Assembly: GCA_002835545.1 (NCBI GenBank)
Contig: PIZK01000021.1
Coordinates: 1 to 64,000 of the forward strand
Source of the DNA: Alteromonadales bacterium alter-6D02
Lineage (GTDB): Bacteria > Pseudomonadota > Gammaproteobacteria > Enterobacterales > Psychrobiaceae
Direction of reading: 5' to 3'
DNA: 64,000 nucleotides
Part shown: positions 53,762-63,975 of the stretch, piece after piece
Numbering within the stretch: position 1 is the stretch's first letter
Layout of the letters: each line of letters opens with the position of its first letter
The notes under the pieces: model-generated
The model's input: the letters and a program-made list of their open reading frames with translations, nothing else
Database searches by the model: none
What the model was told of the DNA's origin: nothing
Made by a program: the position numbers and the translations under genes

Positions 53762-55125
53762 AAAATCGCCTCAATGGCTTGTGAAAGCTTTTTAACGCCG
53801 ATGATTTCCATCCCTTTTGGGATTGTTTTTGGTACATTTCCCATCGGTACAATGGCGCGAGTAAAGCCGTGTTTAAACGCTTCATTTAAACGCTCTTGCC
53901 CACTCGGCACAGGGCGAATCTCCCCCGCTAAACCAACTTCGCCAAACACGACTAAGTTATGACCTAAAGCTTGATTTTTAAAGCTAGAAACCATCGCTAC
54001 TAATAAGGCTAAATCTGAAGCAGTTTCAGCTACTTTTACTCCGCCAACCACATTAGCAAAAACATCTTGATCGGACATTTGAAGTCCTCCATGACGATGT
54101 AATACAGCAAGTAGCATGGCTAGCCTGTTTTGTTCTAAGCCAACGGCTATTCGACGCGGGTTTGGCATCTGAGAATAATCCACCAGCGCTTGAAGTTCGA
54201 CCAATAATGGGCGAGTCCCTTCCCAAATAACCAACACAACAGAGCCCGGGCTTTCTTCATCATCACGAGATAAGAAAATAGCTGACGGGTTAGTCACCTC
54301 CTTGAGCCCTTTCCCTGTCATCGCAAAGACACCCAATTCATTAACCGCACCAAAGCGGTTTTTATGACTGCGCATGGTTCTAAAACGGCTATCAGTCGAG
54401 CCATCTAATAAAATAGAACAATCAATACAATGCTCTAAAACTTTTGGCCCAGCTAAGCTGCCGTCTTTTGTTACATGGCCAACAAGAAAGATAGCCACGC
54501 CAAACTGCTTTGCAAAACGAGTCAGAAAAGCTGCTGATTCACGTACCTGAGCCACACTCCCAGGTGCAGATTGAATATCAGCAACATGAACCACTTGAAT
54601 AGAGTCAATAACCATAATCTTAGGTTGTTCTTGCTTGGCAATATCACAAATCGTTTCAACAGACGTCTCAGATAGCATTTTGAGCTTGTCGGTTGGCAAG
54701 CCTAAACGACTAGCTCGCATCGCAACTTGTTGCAATGACTCTTCGCCAGTAACATACAAAGCCCCCATTTGATTAGCCAGTCCACACATCACTTGCAGTA
54801 ATAATGTACTTTTACCTGCACCGGGATTACCACCAATAAGAATAGCTGATCCGGGTACGATACCACCACCTAACACACGATCTAACTCTTGATAACCACT
54901 GCCTAAGCGCGGTAACTCATCTAATGAAATTTGTTCTAATGTTTGAACTTTGCTTTGTGTGTTCCCAGCATAACCTGAGAAGCGAGCACTGCGAGCATTT
55001 ACAGCGGTATCAAGACGAACTTCGGTGATAGTATTCCACGCTTGGCAGGCATTACACTGTCCTTGCCAGCGTGAGTGTTCCGCACCACAGTCATTACAAA
55101 CGTAAGAAGTTTTAGATTTTGCCAT
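53758..55125 (-). CDS. radA: DNA repair protein RadA
   Basis: RadA is a RecA-like branch-migration helicase that processes recombination intermediates. The 455-residue protein has an N-terminal zinc finger (CNDCG ... CNAC), Walker A GGNPGAGKST, the KNRFG motif (HKNRFG) and a C-terminal Lon-like domain (ASDLALLVAMVSSFKNQAL, FGEVGLAGEIRPV). All are intact. It stands between two PilZ genes in the opposite direction. Confidence 0.96.
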   Translation of the reverse strand: MAKSKTSYVCNDCGAEHSRWQGQCNACQAWNTITEVRLDTAVNARSARFSGYAGNTQSKVQTLEQISLDELPRLGSGYQELDRVLGGGIVPGSAILIGGNPGAGKSTLLLQVMCGLANQMGALYVTGEESLQQVAMRASRLGLPTDKLKMLSETSVETICDIAKQEQPKIMVIDSIQVVHVADIQSAPGSVAQVRESAAFLTRFAKQFGVAIFLVGHVTKDGSLAGPKVLEHCIDCSILLDGSTDSRFRTMRSHKNRFGAVNELGVFAMTGKGLKEVTNPSAIFLSRDDEESPGSVVLVIWEGTRPLLVELQALVDYSQMPNPRRIAVGLEQNRLAMLLAVLHRHGGLQMSDQDVFANVVGGVKVAETASDLALLVAMVSSFKNQALGHNLVVFGEVGLAGEIRPVPSGQERLNEAFKHGFTRAIVPMGNVPKTIPKGMEIIGVKKLSQAIEAIF

Positions 55126-55304
55126 AATAAATTTTAACCACCGACATAATAGGCATATAAATTGCTTTATAAATAATAGTCCTAGCCATTACACAAACAG
55201 TGTATGGTTTGGAGTTTGTTGCGGTTATTCTACCTCGATATGGTAAGATTACTTAGCGCATCGTCGATTTATTTTTATAGCAAAATAGGAAAGTGTTCAC
55301 CAAT

Positions 55305-57749
55305 ATGCCTGTAGATACTGACCACGCTTTAATAAGCAGTATTATTCCTTATTTTCACGATCAAGATTTTAACCAACGATTTGAAGATCTCACGCTTCAA
55401 CTGTCAAAGTCTCGACGCTTTTTAGTTAAAATGGAAGTTAATCGTCTCTATTCTGAATGCTCTCGTGCGATTGACCTAAGGGGGCGTGTGGATGGTGAAT
55501 GTAGAGAGTTTCAATTTGAAGGACTTACCCATCACCTTGATGATTTAGCCATTGAAACGTTCAATGAAGCTATCTCTGTATACTCTAAATACACCACTGG
55601 TGTTTTTGAAGAAGTCTCTCAAACAAAAAATTCTTATCGCGAGCAACAAGATGATGTAGATCAGCTGCGCCGTGAATCAATAGAAGAGGCTGCCAAACAG
55701 AAGAGACGAACACCAGCAAAGATGGAAAGTGTTACGGCACAAGTACCAGTCCACCATGCAAAAATCATCGATCTCGCGCAATTTCACTTAAGAAAAGAAG
55801 AGCGAATCAATACTCTATCACCAGTCACCGTTCGCTTAGCCAATGGCAGAACGGCTAACGGTATCACCTCTAATTTATCAGTTCATGGCGCCAAAGTTAA
55901 ACTTGCGAGTCAACATGCCATTCGTGTGGGTGATACACTTTATGTAAAGCATAATGAAATCGAGCAATTGCCCGATAGTGAGCCAGTCAATCTAGAGCTC
56001 GCTTATACCGTGTTGAATATTCAGACAAAAAATGAAGCTTCTTGGTATCAATTAGAACGTCAACACCTCGATGAAAAAATTGATAGCGTTCTTCAAGCAC
56101 ACTTAAAAATTCAAAAAAACCAAGTAACCACAGATGTTGAACACGTCATTGATATGTTAACAACCTTTGGTTATCAACAACTCTACAGCAGCAAGTTTGT
56201 TGGCCTACCCATTTTCTTTAGTCAGAACGATGATCAGTATCATGCTGAATATGCTTTATGTAACCCGGCAAATCGTCACATCATAAACTATTGGCAAAGC
56301 AGTAATAACATTCTGCGGGTCACTGGCCTACTAAGAAGTAAACGACTGACTCGTATTCTGAAACTATTACAATCTAAGCCAAACCAATTATTATACTGTT
56401 TCACCCATATTGCCAAAGGCAAAAAATACTTTTACAGCGCCACAGATTATGAATTAAAGCATACTGGATTAACGGACTTGTTCATGCAGTTTGGTGCAAA
56501 AAAAGAAGGCTGGCGGGTTTATCAATTACAATTGGCGCCGATTACTGATCACCAATGGCGTTTACCCAATGTACTACCTAAGCACTTAACCGCCAAAGAC
56601 AGCGCAAAGCCAGAACAACATCAATATTTAGAATCCCTATCAGAGCTCGATCTCATGGGCTATCTTATTGATATTACTTCAGAGCAAGGTAGAAGCTTTT
56701 ACCAGCAACGGCAGCCCAAAAAAAATGAACTCGCTAAACTGAAAGTTTTTTGTCACAGCGACACAGCACAAGCCGGGCTCAAATTGATTGACACTAATTA
56801 TCAATCATTACGCCAAGAAGACCGCTTTAATTATCAAACACCGGTGATTATCCATCACAATAAACAAACCTTTAAAGGCTCAACGGTCGACTTTTCTGTC
56901 CACGGTATGCAAATTCTAATGAAGCAATCTGTACCGATAACGGCTTCAGACATCATTAAACTGGAGTTTCCATTGTTAGCCAAAGTTAGCGGAAACCCTG
57001 AACTGGCATTTTTACAATACCAAGTTATGCGTGCAACTCCTGATGGAAAGCAGCTCAATTTAAAGATAGAAATCAATGATGAGACAGAGCATGGACCAAA
57101 GCTTATTTATAAAATAATCAAGAATAATAAACGTAAACTGACCGCACAAATAGCTCCTCCCGCGGACTTTAATAAACTGTTAAAAACCTTACATTGCGAA
57201 AAAAATGATACCTTACCAATCATCATATCGAAGAAAGGAAATACCTATAAAGTATCTCACCTGGTTCAAACTCGCGAAGAGAATCGGCTGCTCAACTTAT
57301 TCTCTGCTCAATCGACAATGTTAGGGTATGGAGATACGGCATGTATCGCAAAAAACAATTTATTTAATCAGATATTTGCTAATTCACTAAAGAAAATATC
57401 TCCGACGTCTCCAGCGGTGTCACAAGAAATTTATATCCAATTAAGCACACCAGCCGATAGTCATGACTATCATACCTCAACGCGCTTATTTGAAGAGTTT
57501 GAAACGAAAGAAGACCACCAAGCATTTATCACTTTAGCAAAGCAACAAGGTGAGTTTTTCGCTATTAGAATTTACATTAGTAGAACCAATAAGGTCGATT
57601 ACAAAGCGTTCTCCCGAGAGCTTATCTATGCCGCTAAGCAATCAAGTTTCAAAACTCGTCAGCTTCAAGCCCAGCTTGATTCAGTGATCGGAATAGCCGA
57701 GATGACTGACATTAGTGAAGAAGTTTTACAACGGTTTGATTTAATCTAA
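55305..57749 (+). CDS. Large protein with two PilZ-like domains
   Basis: This protein of 814-818 residues has an N-terminal helical region (1-170, including a charged coiled-coil-like segment near 120-150). PilZ-like domain 1 (about 185-275) has RKEERI and NLSVHG; domain 2 (about 505-610) has RQEDRFNYQTP and DFSVHG. Domains of unknown function lie between and after them. No membrane segment or signal peptide is visible. The open frame begins at GTG 55293, but AGGA is only two bases from it, so I favour ATG 55305. Similar large PilZ proteins occur in related marine bacteria as hypothetical proteins; the function is unknown. Confidence 0.75.
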   Translation: MPVDTDHALISSIIPYFHDQDFNQRFEDLTLQLSKSRRFLVKMEVNRLYSECSRAIDLRGRVDGECREFQFEGLTHHLDDLAIETFNEAISVYSKYTTGVFEEVSQTKNSYREQQDDVDQLRRESIEEAAKQKRRTPAKMESVTAQVPVHHAKIIDLAQFHLRKEERINTLSPVTVRLANGRTANGITSNLSVHGAKVKLASQHAIRVGDTLYVKHNEIEQLPDSEPVNLELAYTVLNIQTKNEASWYQLERQHLDEKIDSVLQAHLKIQKNQVTTDVEHVIDMLTTFGYQQLYSSKFVGLPIFFSQNDDQYHAEYALCNPANRHIINYWQSSNNILRVTGLLRSKRLTRILKLLQSKPNQLLYCFTHIAKGKKYFYSATDYELKHTGLTDLFMQFGAKKEGWRVYQLQLAPITDHQWRLPNVLPKHLTAKDSAKPEQHQYLESLSELDLMGYLIDITSEQGRSFYQQRQPKKNELAKLKVFCHSDTAQAGLKLIDTNYQSLRQEDRFNYQTPVIIHHNKQTFKGSTVDFSVHGMQILMKQSVPITASDIIKLEFPLLAKVSGNPELAFLQYQVMRATPDGKQLNLKIEINDETEHGPKLIYKIIKNNKRKLTAQIAPPADFNKLLKTLHCEKNDTLPIIISKKGNTYKVSHLVQTREENRLLNLFSAQSTMLGYGDTACIAKNNLFNQIFANSLKKISPTSPAVSQEIYIQLSTPADSHDYHTSTRLFEEFETKEDHQAFITLAKQQGEFFAIRIYISRTNKVDYKAFSRELIYAAKQSSFKTRQLQAQLDSVIGIAEMTDISEEVLQRFDLI

Positions 57750-57817
57750 GAGAAGCAGTAAACATCTTATATATCAGGGGCCTTAATGTTATCAAGAGCC
57801 CCTTTCATAACCGCCTT

Positions 57818-58855
57818 CTATCGTTTTAACAACGCAATAATCGCCGCTAAATTACCTTGGTTAATCGCTACACTCGCCTGCTCTTGTACCAACGGTTTAG
57901 CATGATAAGCAACGCCGAGCGCTGCCTGCTCCATCATCACCAAATCATTGGCACCATCACCTATTGCGATGGTTTGAGATAAAGGAATGTCATATTTTTC
58001 AGCTAGGGCAACTACAGTCTCAGCTTTAACTTTTGCGTCAACAATACGCCCAACTACTTGCCCAGTAAGCTCACCAGCTTCATGCTCGAGCACATTTGAA
58101 ACAGCATCATCTAACGCTAATAAATCTTTTAAATTATCAGCAAAATAAGTAAAACCGCCAGATGCAATCGCCACTTTCCATTGATGAGCCTTAAACTGCT
58201 TCACCAACTCCGTCATACCGGGCATTAATGGTAAGTCTTTAGCAATGACATCGAGTAATTCAAGCTTTATCCCTTTTAATTTTCCCACGCGAGCACGCAA
58301 GCTTTCTGCGAAGTCTAATTGACCTTGCATCGCTAATTCAGTAATTTCAGCAACTTGCTCACCGACACCAGCAAGCTTAGCAATCTCATCAATACACTCG
58401 ATTTCAATACTGGTAGAGTCCATATCCAGAACAACTAGCCCCGGTTGTGCTAAGTCTGGAAAATTGCTAATACGATTTACATCCACATCATAATTTGATG
58501 CAGCTTGATTAACCTCTTCAATCGACACAACTTGATTCAATAACAGCTCTAACGATTGGAAACCCGCGATAGAAATAACGGGTTTAATCGCCAATAGGCT
58601 GCCTGAAAGCTTATTAATTAAAGTGTTAACTAATTCTTCTGAGATGCGAGGCGCCGTCACCACTAGGTGCTCTGTACTCACAGGGGCAGCCACAGAAGAA
58701 GTAACTAGCTCAAAGTCATTACTAGGAGCATTAGATGCTAATACATTAACATGACCTGCAGTATTGAATAACACATAACAAGATGGGTCAGCAACTGACG
58801 AAATAAACTCAAAGATATTTAAACGTGATGAAAAATAAACATTAAACTGTGACAC
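57818..58855 (-). CDS. serB: Phosphoserine phosphatase
   Basis: SerB dephosphorylates phosphoserine, the last step of serine synthesis. The HAD motifs are intact: DMDSTSIEIECIDEIA (nucleophile Asp), ASGGFTYF and GDGANDLVMM. An N-terminal ACT-like region of about 130 residues precedes them, as in other gammaproteobacteria. The start is GTG at 58855 after AGGA. It is divergent from ahpA, the conserved neighbourhood in E. coli (serB/ytjB). Confidence 0.95.
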   Translation of the reverse strand: MSQFNVYFSSRLNIFEFISSVADPSCYVLFNTAGHVNVLASNAPSNDFELVTSSVAAPVSTEHLVVTAPRISEELVNTLINKLSGSLLAIKPVISIAGFQSLELLLNQVVSIEEVNQAASNYDVDVNRISNFPDLAQPGLVVLDMDSTSIEIECIDEIAKLAGVGEQVAEITELAMQGQLDFAESLRARVGKLKGIKLELLDVIAKDLPLMPGMTELVKQFKAHQWKVAIASGGFTYFADNLKDLLALDDAVSNVLEHEAGELTGQVVGRIVDAKVKAETVVALAEKYDIPLSQTIAIGDGANDLVMMEQAALGVAYHAKPLVQEQASVAINQGNLAAIIALLKR

Positions 58856-59057
58856 AACACATCCTATTACAGGTGAAAAATTAATTTATGTCGTTAAACT
58901 AGCAAAAAACGCCCGAGTTTGAAATTAGCATTTTTGTCAATATGGAATAAAATTACAACAATTGAACAGCTATAATAAATGAAGAAACCATTAAATCTTA
59001 CTTGCTCGATTAAATTTATCGTTTATTATCAATAACAGGGAAGAAAAAGGTTAGTTC

Positions 59058-59696
59058 ATGAAGCAAAGTTCATTAATAAAACAAGTAATAATAAAACGTC
59101 TAAGCCAGTTATCCTTAGCGTTACTATTAGTTATTTTACTCGGTGTTTTATTATGGCACTCGAATCAACAGTCAAAAGAGATGCGTCAACAGCAACAACA
59201 AGCGATTGCTAGCACCCTTAAACAGCAATTAGCCTTAGCCGCCACCATGGGATTAAAGCTTAATGAGCAACAACAGTTGCAATGGCTAGCTCAAACCCTC
59301 ACAGAATCACCTCTGATTAATGGTATTTGGATCCATCAAGCCAATGGTACATTAATGGCCGAATCATTAGAGAATGGCATTGGAGACGAATCTAAATCAG
59401 TTATTTTAGCGGCTGAGATACGCCAAGATGAATTATTAGGTTATCTACGATTAAGCTTAGATAAAGATGAATTTGTACAGCCGATTATTGCCATTCAAGA
59501 TGAACAATTAAAGTGGCAACGTTGGTCACTAGGACTAGCCGTGCTGATAGGTTTTTTATTAGCGAGAGCCCTTTCTCAAAAGCGCGCAAACTATTTATTA
59601 CGAGACTTGGTCAAACGATACACCAAAGCACAGTATCAAGAAGCTAAGGAAGAAAAAGAACAACAAGCGCAACAAAAAAAGGCTGAAACGAAGTAA
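59058..59696 (+). CDS. ahpA: AhpA/YtjB (Smp) family inner membrane protein
   Basis: This 212-residue protein has two membrane helices (about 13-33 and 153-170) enclosing a periplasmic domain with Gln-rich start (QSKEMRQQQQQAIASTLKQQLA) and a basic, Gln/Lys-rich cytoplasmic tail. It matches the SMP/YtjB family found opposite serB. Its role is unclear; Vibrio AhpA has been linked to hemolysin regulation. Its 3' end forms part of a shared terminator. Confidence 0.82.
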   Translation: MKQSSLIKQVIIKRLSQLSLALLLVILLGVLLWHSNQQSKEMRQQQQQAIASTLKQQLALAATMGLKLNEQQQLQWLAQTLTESPLINGIWIHQANGTLMAESLENGIGDESKSVILAAEIRQDELLGYLRLSLDKDEFVQPIIAIQDEQLKWQRWSLGLAVLIGFLLARALSQKRANYLLRDLVKRYTKAQYQEAKEEKEQQAQQKKAETK

Positions 59697-59712
59697 TCAA
59701 TTCAGCCTTTTT
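59676..59712. terminator. Bidirectional terminator between ahpA and deoD
   Basis: Twelve-base arms AAAAAGGCTGAA (59676-59687) and TTCAGCCTTTTT (59701-59712) enclose 13 bases. The left arm lies within the ahpA coding sequence. T runs are present on both strands. Confidence 0.85.
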
Positions 59713-59733
59713 CAATATGTAACAACGCTAGTG

Positions 59734-60444
59734 CTAATCGATAAGTAATGATTCTAACGTCAGTTTAATCATCTCATTAAAGGTTAACTGACGCTCTTCA
59801 GCCGTTGTTTCCTCACCTGTGCGAATGTGGTCCGAGACAGTCACAACACATAATGCTTTCGCCCCAAACTCAGCAGCAACGCCATAAAGTCCCGCAGCTT
59901 CCATTTCAACACCTAACACATTCATTTTTTCAATAGTATCGAACATGCTTGGGTTGGGAGTATAGAATAAATCAGCCGTATAGACATTGCCTACAGCCGC
60001 TTTAATACCGTGAGCTTTTGCAGCAGTGACAGCATTAGCCATTAATCCAAAATCAGCAATTGCCGCAAAATCTTGGCCTTGGAATCTTGCACGGTTGACG
60101 CCCGAATCGGTACATGCGCCCTGTGCAATAATCACATCACGGACTTTTACGTCAGTTGAAACAGCGCCACAGCTACCGACACGAATAAGGTTTTTAACCC
60201 CATATTCCGTGATCAGCTCTTTTGCATAAATTGAGATCGAAGGGACCCCCATTCCTGTTCCCATCACAGAGACGCGCTTGCCTTTATAGATACCAGTGAA
60301 GCCAAGCATATTGCGAACATCATTAACCTGAACAACATCAGTTAAGAAGGTTTCTGCGATGTATTTTGCACGTAGAGGATCACCTGGTAATAAAATTGTT
60401 TCTGCGAAATCACCCGCTTGTGCATTAATGTGTGGAGTTGCCAT
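59734..60444 (-). CDS. deoD: Purine nucleoside phosphorylase DeoD
   Basis: DeoD splits purine (deoxy)nucleosides with phosphate. The 236-residue protein has [67 protein letters not shown] and the catalytic Asp in VSDHI. It is the last gene of the deo operon, 33 bases after deoB. Confidence 0.96.
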   Translation of the reverse strand: MATPHINAQAGDFAETILLPGDPLRAKYIAETFLTDVVQVNDVRNMLGFTGIYKGKRVSVMGTGMGVPSISIYAKELITEYGVKNLIRVGSCGAVSTDVKVRDVIIAQGACTDSGVNRARFQGQDFAAIADFGLMANAVTAAKAHGIKAAVGNVYTADLFYTPNPSMFDTIEKMNVLGVEMEAAGLYGVAAEFGAKALCVVTVSDHIRTGEETTAEERQLTFNEMIKLTLESLLID

Positions 60445-60477
60445 AAAATAACCTTTAAAACTGTTTATATAAAATAA

Positions 60478-61692
60478 TTAGAGAAATGATTTTCCGTACG
60501 CTAGGGCCGGTAAATTTAAATAGGATGCAATCGATTGCCCGATATCGGCAAACGTTTCGCGCTTACCGACACTGCCACCAGCAAGTGATGGGCTATAGAA
60601 AATAACAGGAATATGCTCACGGGTATGATCACTGCCTGGCCAACTTGGATCACAACCGTGATCGGCGGTCATTACCAATAAATCATCATCAGCCATTTGC
60701 GCTAAAAACTCTGGTAAGCGCGTATCAAAGTACTCAAGCGCAGCTGCGTAACCAGCAATATCTCTACGATGTCCATAAGCTGAGTCAAAATCAACAAAGT
60801 TGGTAAAGACAATACTCTGCTCCGGTGCATTCAGGTGGGCAGCAAGTGTTTTATCAAATAACTCAGTGAGCCCAGTCGCTTTTATCTTTTGAGTAATTCC
60901 TTGTTCGGCATAAATATCTGATATCTTACCGATGCTAATGACTTCCTTACCAGCATCTTTAGCGAAGTCTAACAATGTCTTTGCTGGCGGTAATACGGAT
61001 AAATCACGTCGGTTTCCCGTACGTATGAAGTTTGCTGACTCACTGCCAATAAATGGACGAGCAATCACACGCCCGATATTATATTTATTTAATATTTCAC
61101 GAGCGACAGCACATACATCCAGTAACTTATCTAAGCCAAATGTTTCCTCATGCGCTGCAATCTGAAAAACACTATCAACAGAGGTATAACAAATTGGCAT
61201 CCCTGTACGTATATGCTCTTCACCTAAACGTACTAAGATGTCGGTGCCAGAGCCATGACAGTTACCCAAAATACCCGGCAACTCACAGCGCTCAACTAAC
61301 TCATCAATCACCGATTGCGGGAATGAGTTTTCTTTATCGCTGAAATAGCCCCACTCAAATAAGACAGGGGCCCCGGCTATTTCCCAGTGACCGCTGGGTG
61401 TATCTTTTCCAGAACTAATTTCTTGGGCAAAACCATATTGAGCCATTGGCACAACCGATGAGTCTAACCCTTGCGGAAAGTAGCCAGAACTATCAGCACA
61501 AGCATGACCTAAACCTAACTTGGTTAAGTTAGGTAATTTCAGTGGTCCTTGGCGATTAAGATTCGCCGTTCCCTTAGCACATGCCTTTGCAATACTGCCT
61601 AAGGTATTAGCACCTACATCGCCAAACTTATCTGCATCCTCACTGGCACCAATGCCCAGTGAATCAAGCATCATAATAGTCACTCTTTTCAT
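60478..61692 (-). CDS. deoB: Phosphopentomutase
   Basis: DeoB interconverts (deoxy)ribose 1- and 5-phosphate. The 404-residue protein is of the alkaline phosphatase fold: [22 protein letters not shown] at the start, [11 protein letters not shown] (phosphorylated Thr), [13 protein letters not shown] and [18 protein letters not shown] metal sites. It starts immediately after deoA. Confidence 0.97.
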   Translation of the reverse strand: MKRVTIMMLDSLGIGASEDADKFGDVGANTLGSIAKACAKGTANLNRQGPLKLPNLTKLGLGHACADSSGYFPQGLDSSVVPMAQYGFAQEISSGKDTPSGHWEIAGAPVLFEWGYFSDKENSFPQSVIDELVERCELPGILGNCHGSGTDILVRLGEEHIRTGMPICYTSVDSVFQIAAHEETFGLDKLLDVCAVAREILNKYNIGRVIARPFIGSESANFIRTGNRRDLSVLPPAKTLLDFAKDAGKEVISIGKISDIYAEQGITQKIKATGLTELFDKTLAAHLNAPEQSIVFTNFVDFDSAYGHRRDIAGYAAALEYFDTRLPEFLAQMADDDLLVMTADHGCDPSWPGSDHTREHIPVIFYSPSLAGGSVGKRETFADIGQSIASYLNLPALAYGKSFL

Positions 61693-63024
61693 TTACCCAT
61701 CCTCACGAATAATATCTAACACTTCATCATTCATACTTGGCATATCTAACCCAATGCTAATGGCTTGCTGTAACATTTCATTGGCTCTAGCAAAATCGTC
61801 TTCACTATCGGCGTGAATCGTTGCCACTGGTGTTTGCAAGTCAACTTGGCTACCCAAGGTTAAAACATCTGACAACCCAACCGCATAATTGATTTTGTCA
61901 TCTGCACGGCGGCGACCACCACCAAGTTCGACTACTGACAAGCCAACATTGCGCGTATTAATCTGGGTGATAATACCCGATTCAGTGGCATAAACAGGGC
62001 GAACTATCTTCGCGTTTGGTAAGTAGTGTTGATAGTTTTCAACAAAGTCCGTCGGGCCGCCAAGTTTAGCAACCATCTTGCCAAATAACTCAGCCGCCTG
62101 ACCGTTTACTAATACTTGATTAACCTTTTCACGAGCGTGCATTTCATTGTCGGCAAGGCCTGTGATGGTTAGCATTTCTGCGGCTAGAGCAACGGTCACT
62201 TCATGTAAGCGAGGGTTATCCAATTCATTACGCAAATACTTAACTGCATCAACCATTTCAACCGCATTACCCGCACTTGCAGCAAGTAATTGATCCATGT
62301 CGGTAATTAGGGCGCTAGTTTTGACCCCAGCCCCATTAGCTACGTGAACGATACTGTGCGCTAGCTCTTGTGCTTGAGGGAGTTCACTCATGAATGCACC
62401 ATTGCCTGTCTTAACATCCATCACTAAAGCATCAAGACCTGCTGCCAACTTCTTCGCTAAGATAGAGGCGGTGATCAAAGGCACTGACTCAACGGTTGAT
62501 GTCACGTCTCGAATGCCATAAAACCGCTTATCCGCAGGAGCTAAATCTCCAGTTTGACCAATAATAGCAACGCCAAGCTCTTTAACGGTATCACGAAATA
62601 GTTGATTGCTCGGTACCGTGGTATAACCAGGAATGGAGTCGAACTTATCAAGTGTTCCTCCAGTATGTCCTAAACCACGTCCAGTGATCATTGGGACATA
62701 ACCACCACAGGCAGCAACGATAGGGCCCAACGTTAAGCTGACCATATCACCCACACCACCCGTTGAGTGTTTATCAACCACAGGGCCATTTAAGTTAAGT
62801 GACTGCCAATTTAACACAGTGCCGGAGTCCCGCATGCCTTTGGTTAAAGCAATACGCTCGTTCATGGTCATATTTTGAAAATAAGTTGCCATTGCAAAGG
62901 CACCGATTTGCCCTTCACTAATTGAATCATTAGTAATGCCATCAACAAAAAAAGCAATTTCTTGCTCTGTTAGCTCTTGGCCATTGCGTTTACGGCGGAT
63001 AATTTCTTGTGGGAGAAATTCCAT
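61693..63024 (-). CDS. deoA: Thymidine phosphorylase
   Basis: DeoA phosphorolyses thymidine and deoxyuridine. The 443-residue protein has [17 protein letters not shown], the phosphate-binding [22 protein letters not shown] and KTGNGAFM. It begins three bases after deoC and abuts deoB. Confidence 0.97.
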   Translation of the reverse strand: MEFLPQEIIRRKRNGQELTEQEIAFFVDGITNDSISEGQIGAFAMATYFQNMTMNERIALTKGMRDSGTVLNWQSLNLNGPVVDKHSTGGVGDMVSLTLGPIVAACGGYVPMITGRGLGHTGGTLDKFDSIPGYTTVPSNQLFRDTVKELGVAIIGQTGDLAPADKRFYGIRDVTSTVESVPLITASILAKKLAAGLDALVMDVKTGNGAFMSELPQAQELAHSIVHVANGAGVKTSALITDMDQLLAASAGNAVEMVDAVKYLRNELDNPRLHEVTVALAAEMLTITGLADNEMHAREKVNQVLVNGQAAELFGKMVAKLGGPTDFVENYQHYLPNAKIVRPVYATESGIITQINTRNVGLSVVELGGGRRRADDKINYAVGLSDVLTLGSQVDLQTPVATIHADSEDDFARANEMLQQAISIGLDMPSMNDEVLDIIREDG

Positions 63025-63027
63025 TAA

Positions 63028-63798
63028 TTAGTATCCTTGTTGCTCTGAAGCTTGGCCTTTACCTAAAGTGCTTAGCAGGTTATCTAACAAGCTACTTGCA
63101 CCAAAACGGAAGTTCTCTGGTTTAATCCAGTCACTTGAAAGCAACGTTTCAGTCAATGTTAAATAATCTGCTACATCTTGTGCATTCTTCACGCCACCAG
63201 CGGCTTTAAAGCCACATTCACCACCAGTTTCTACAATTGCCTGTAGCATTTGCTCTGCTGCCTCTAAAGTTGCATTCACTGCTACCTTACCAGTCGATGT
63301 CTTAATAAAGTCAGCGCCTGCGGCAATAGCGATTAAGCTAGCTTCTTTGATTAACTCAGGGGATTTAATTTCACCAGTTTCTAAAATCACTTTTAAAATT
63401 GCTTTATCACCACAAGCTTCTTTACACGCTTTAACTAACTCATGGCCAACTTCACGATCACCCGCTAAAAATGCGCGATAAGGGAAAACAACATCAACCT
63501 CATCAGCGCCTAAAGCGACAGCCTGCTCGGTTTCTTTAACCGCTGTTGCAACATCGTTATTACCATGCGGAAAATTAGTTACTGTCGCGATAAGAATATC
63601 TGTGGACTTCAAGTCTTTAAGGGCTTGCTTTGCGGCAGGAATAAATTGAGGAAAAATACACACGGCAGCGGTTTTACCACCAGCACTTACCGCTTTTTGA
63701 CAAAGTTCAACAACCTTTTGGTCAGTATCATCTGCGCTCAATGTGGTTAAGTCCATTAACTGAATACCGTAATAAGCTGCGCGTTCTAGGTCTGTCAT
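63028..63798 (-). CDS. deoC: Deoxyribose-phosphate aldolase
   Basis: DeoC splits deoxyribose 5-phosphate to acetaldehyde and glyceraldehyde 3-phosphate. Schiff-base Lys lies in [14 protein letters not shown] and the second Lys in GFKAAGGVK. The frame extends to 63873, but [18 protein letters not shown] matches the family and ATG 63798 has GGAG eight bases upstream, giving 256 residues. It is the first gene of the deo operon deoC-deoA-deoB-deoD, the same order as E. coli. Confidence 0.96.
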   Translation of the reverse strand: MTDLERAAYYGIQLMDLTTLSADDTDQKVVELCQKAVSAGGKTAAVCIFPQFIPAAKQALKDLKSTDILIATVTNFPHGNNDVATAVKETEQAVALGADEVDVVFPYRAFLAGDREVGHELVKACKEACGDKAILKVILETGEIKSPELIKEASLIAIAAGADFIKTSTGKVAVNATLEAAEQMLQAIVETGGECGFKAAGGVKNAQDVADYLTLTETLLSSDWIKPENFRFGASSLLDNLLSTLGKGQASEQQGY

Positions 63799-63899
63799 CA
63801 GACGCTCCATAAATTTGTAAAAAACAGATAAATAACAACAATAATTATCGCTGCCAATAAAGTGGTGAGTCAAATCTAGCGGTATTTAGCTAACGTTAC

Positions 63900-63975
63900 T
63901 TTTGCCGTGATCACATTTGTTATAAAAAGAATAACTAAGCGATGATTTTGCCTAAATAGTTTAAGCTTGATCACA
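63900..63975 (-). promoter_or_regulatory. Two CRP-like sites upstream of the deo operon
   Basis: Sites at 63900-63915 and 63960-63975 each hold one perfect CRP half-site (TCACA on the plus strand, both within TGATCACA) and a weak second half; I count 7 and 8 of 10 matches to TGTGA-N6-TCACA. Centres are 60 bases apart. In E. coli deoP2 two CRP sites about 53 bases apart flank a CytR site. No CytR repeat was recognised here. Confidence 0.4.

Noticed and set aside
57777-57806. Terminator after the double-PilZ gene
   Set aside because: GGGGC and GCCCC form only a five-pair stem with a 16-base loop and a short TTT; possible but too weak to list.
63799-63873. N-terminal extension of deoC by 25 codons
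   Set aside because: The extension has no family similarity, and ATG 63798 has a good ribosome site and aligns with DeoC.
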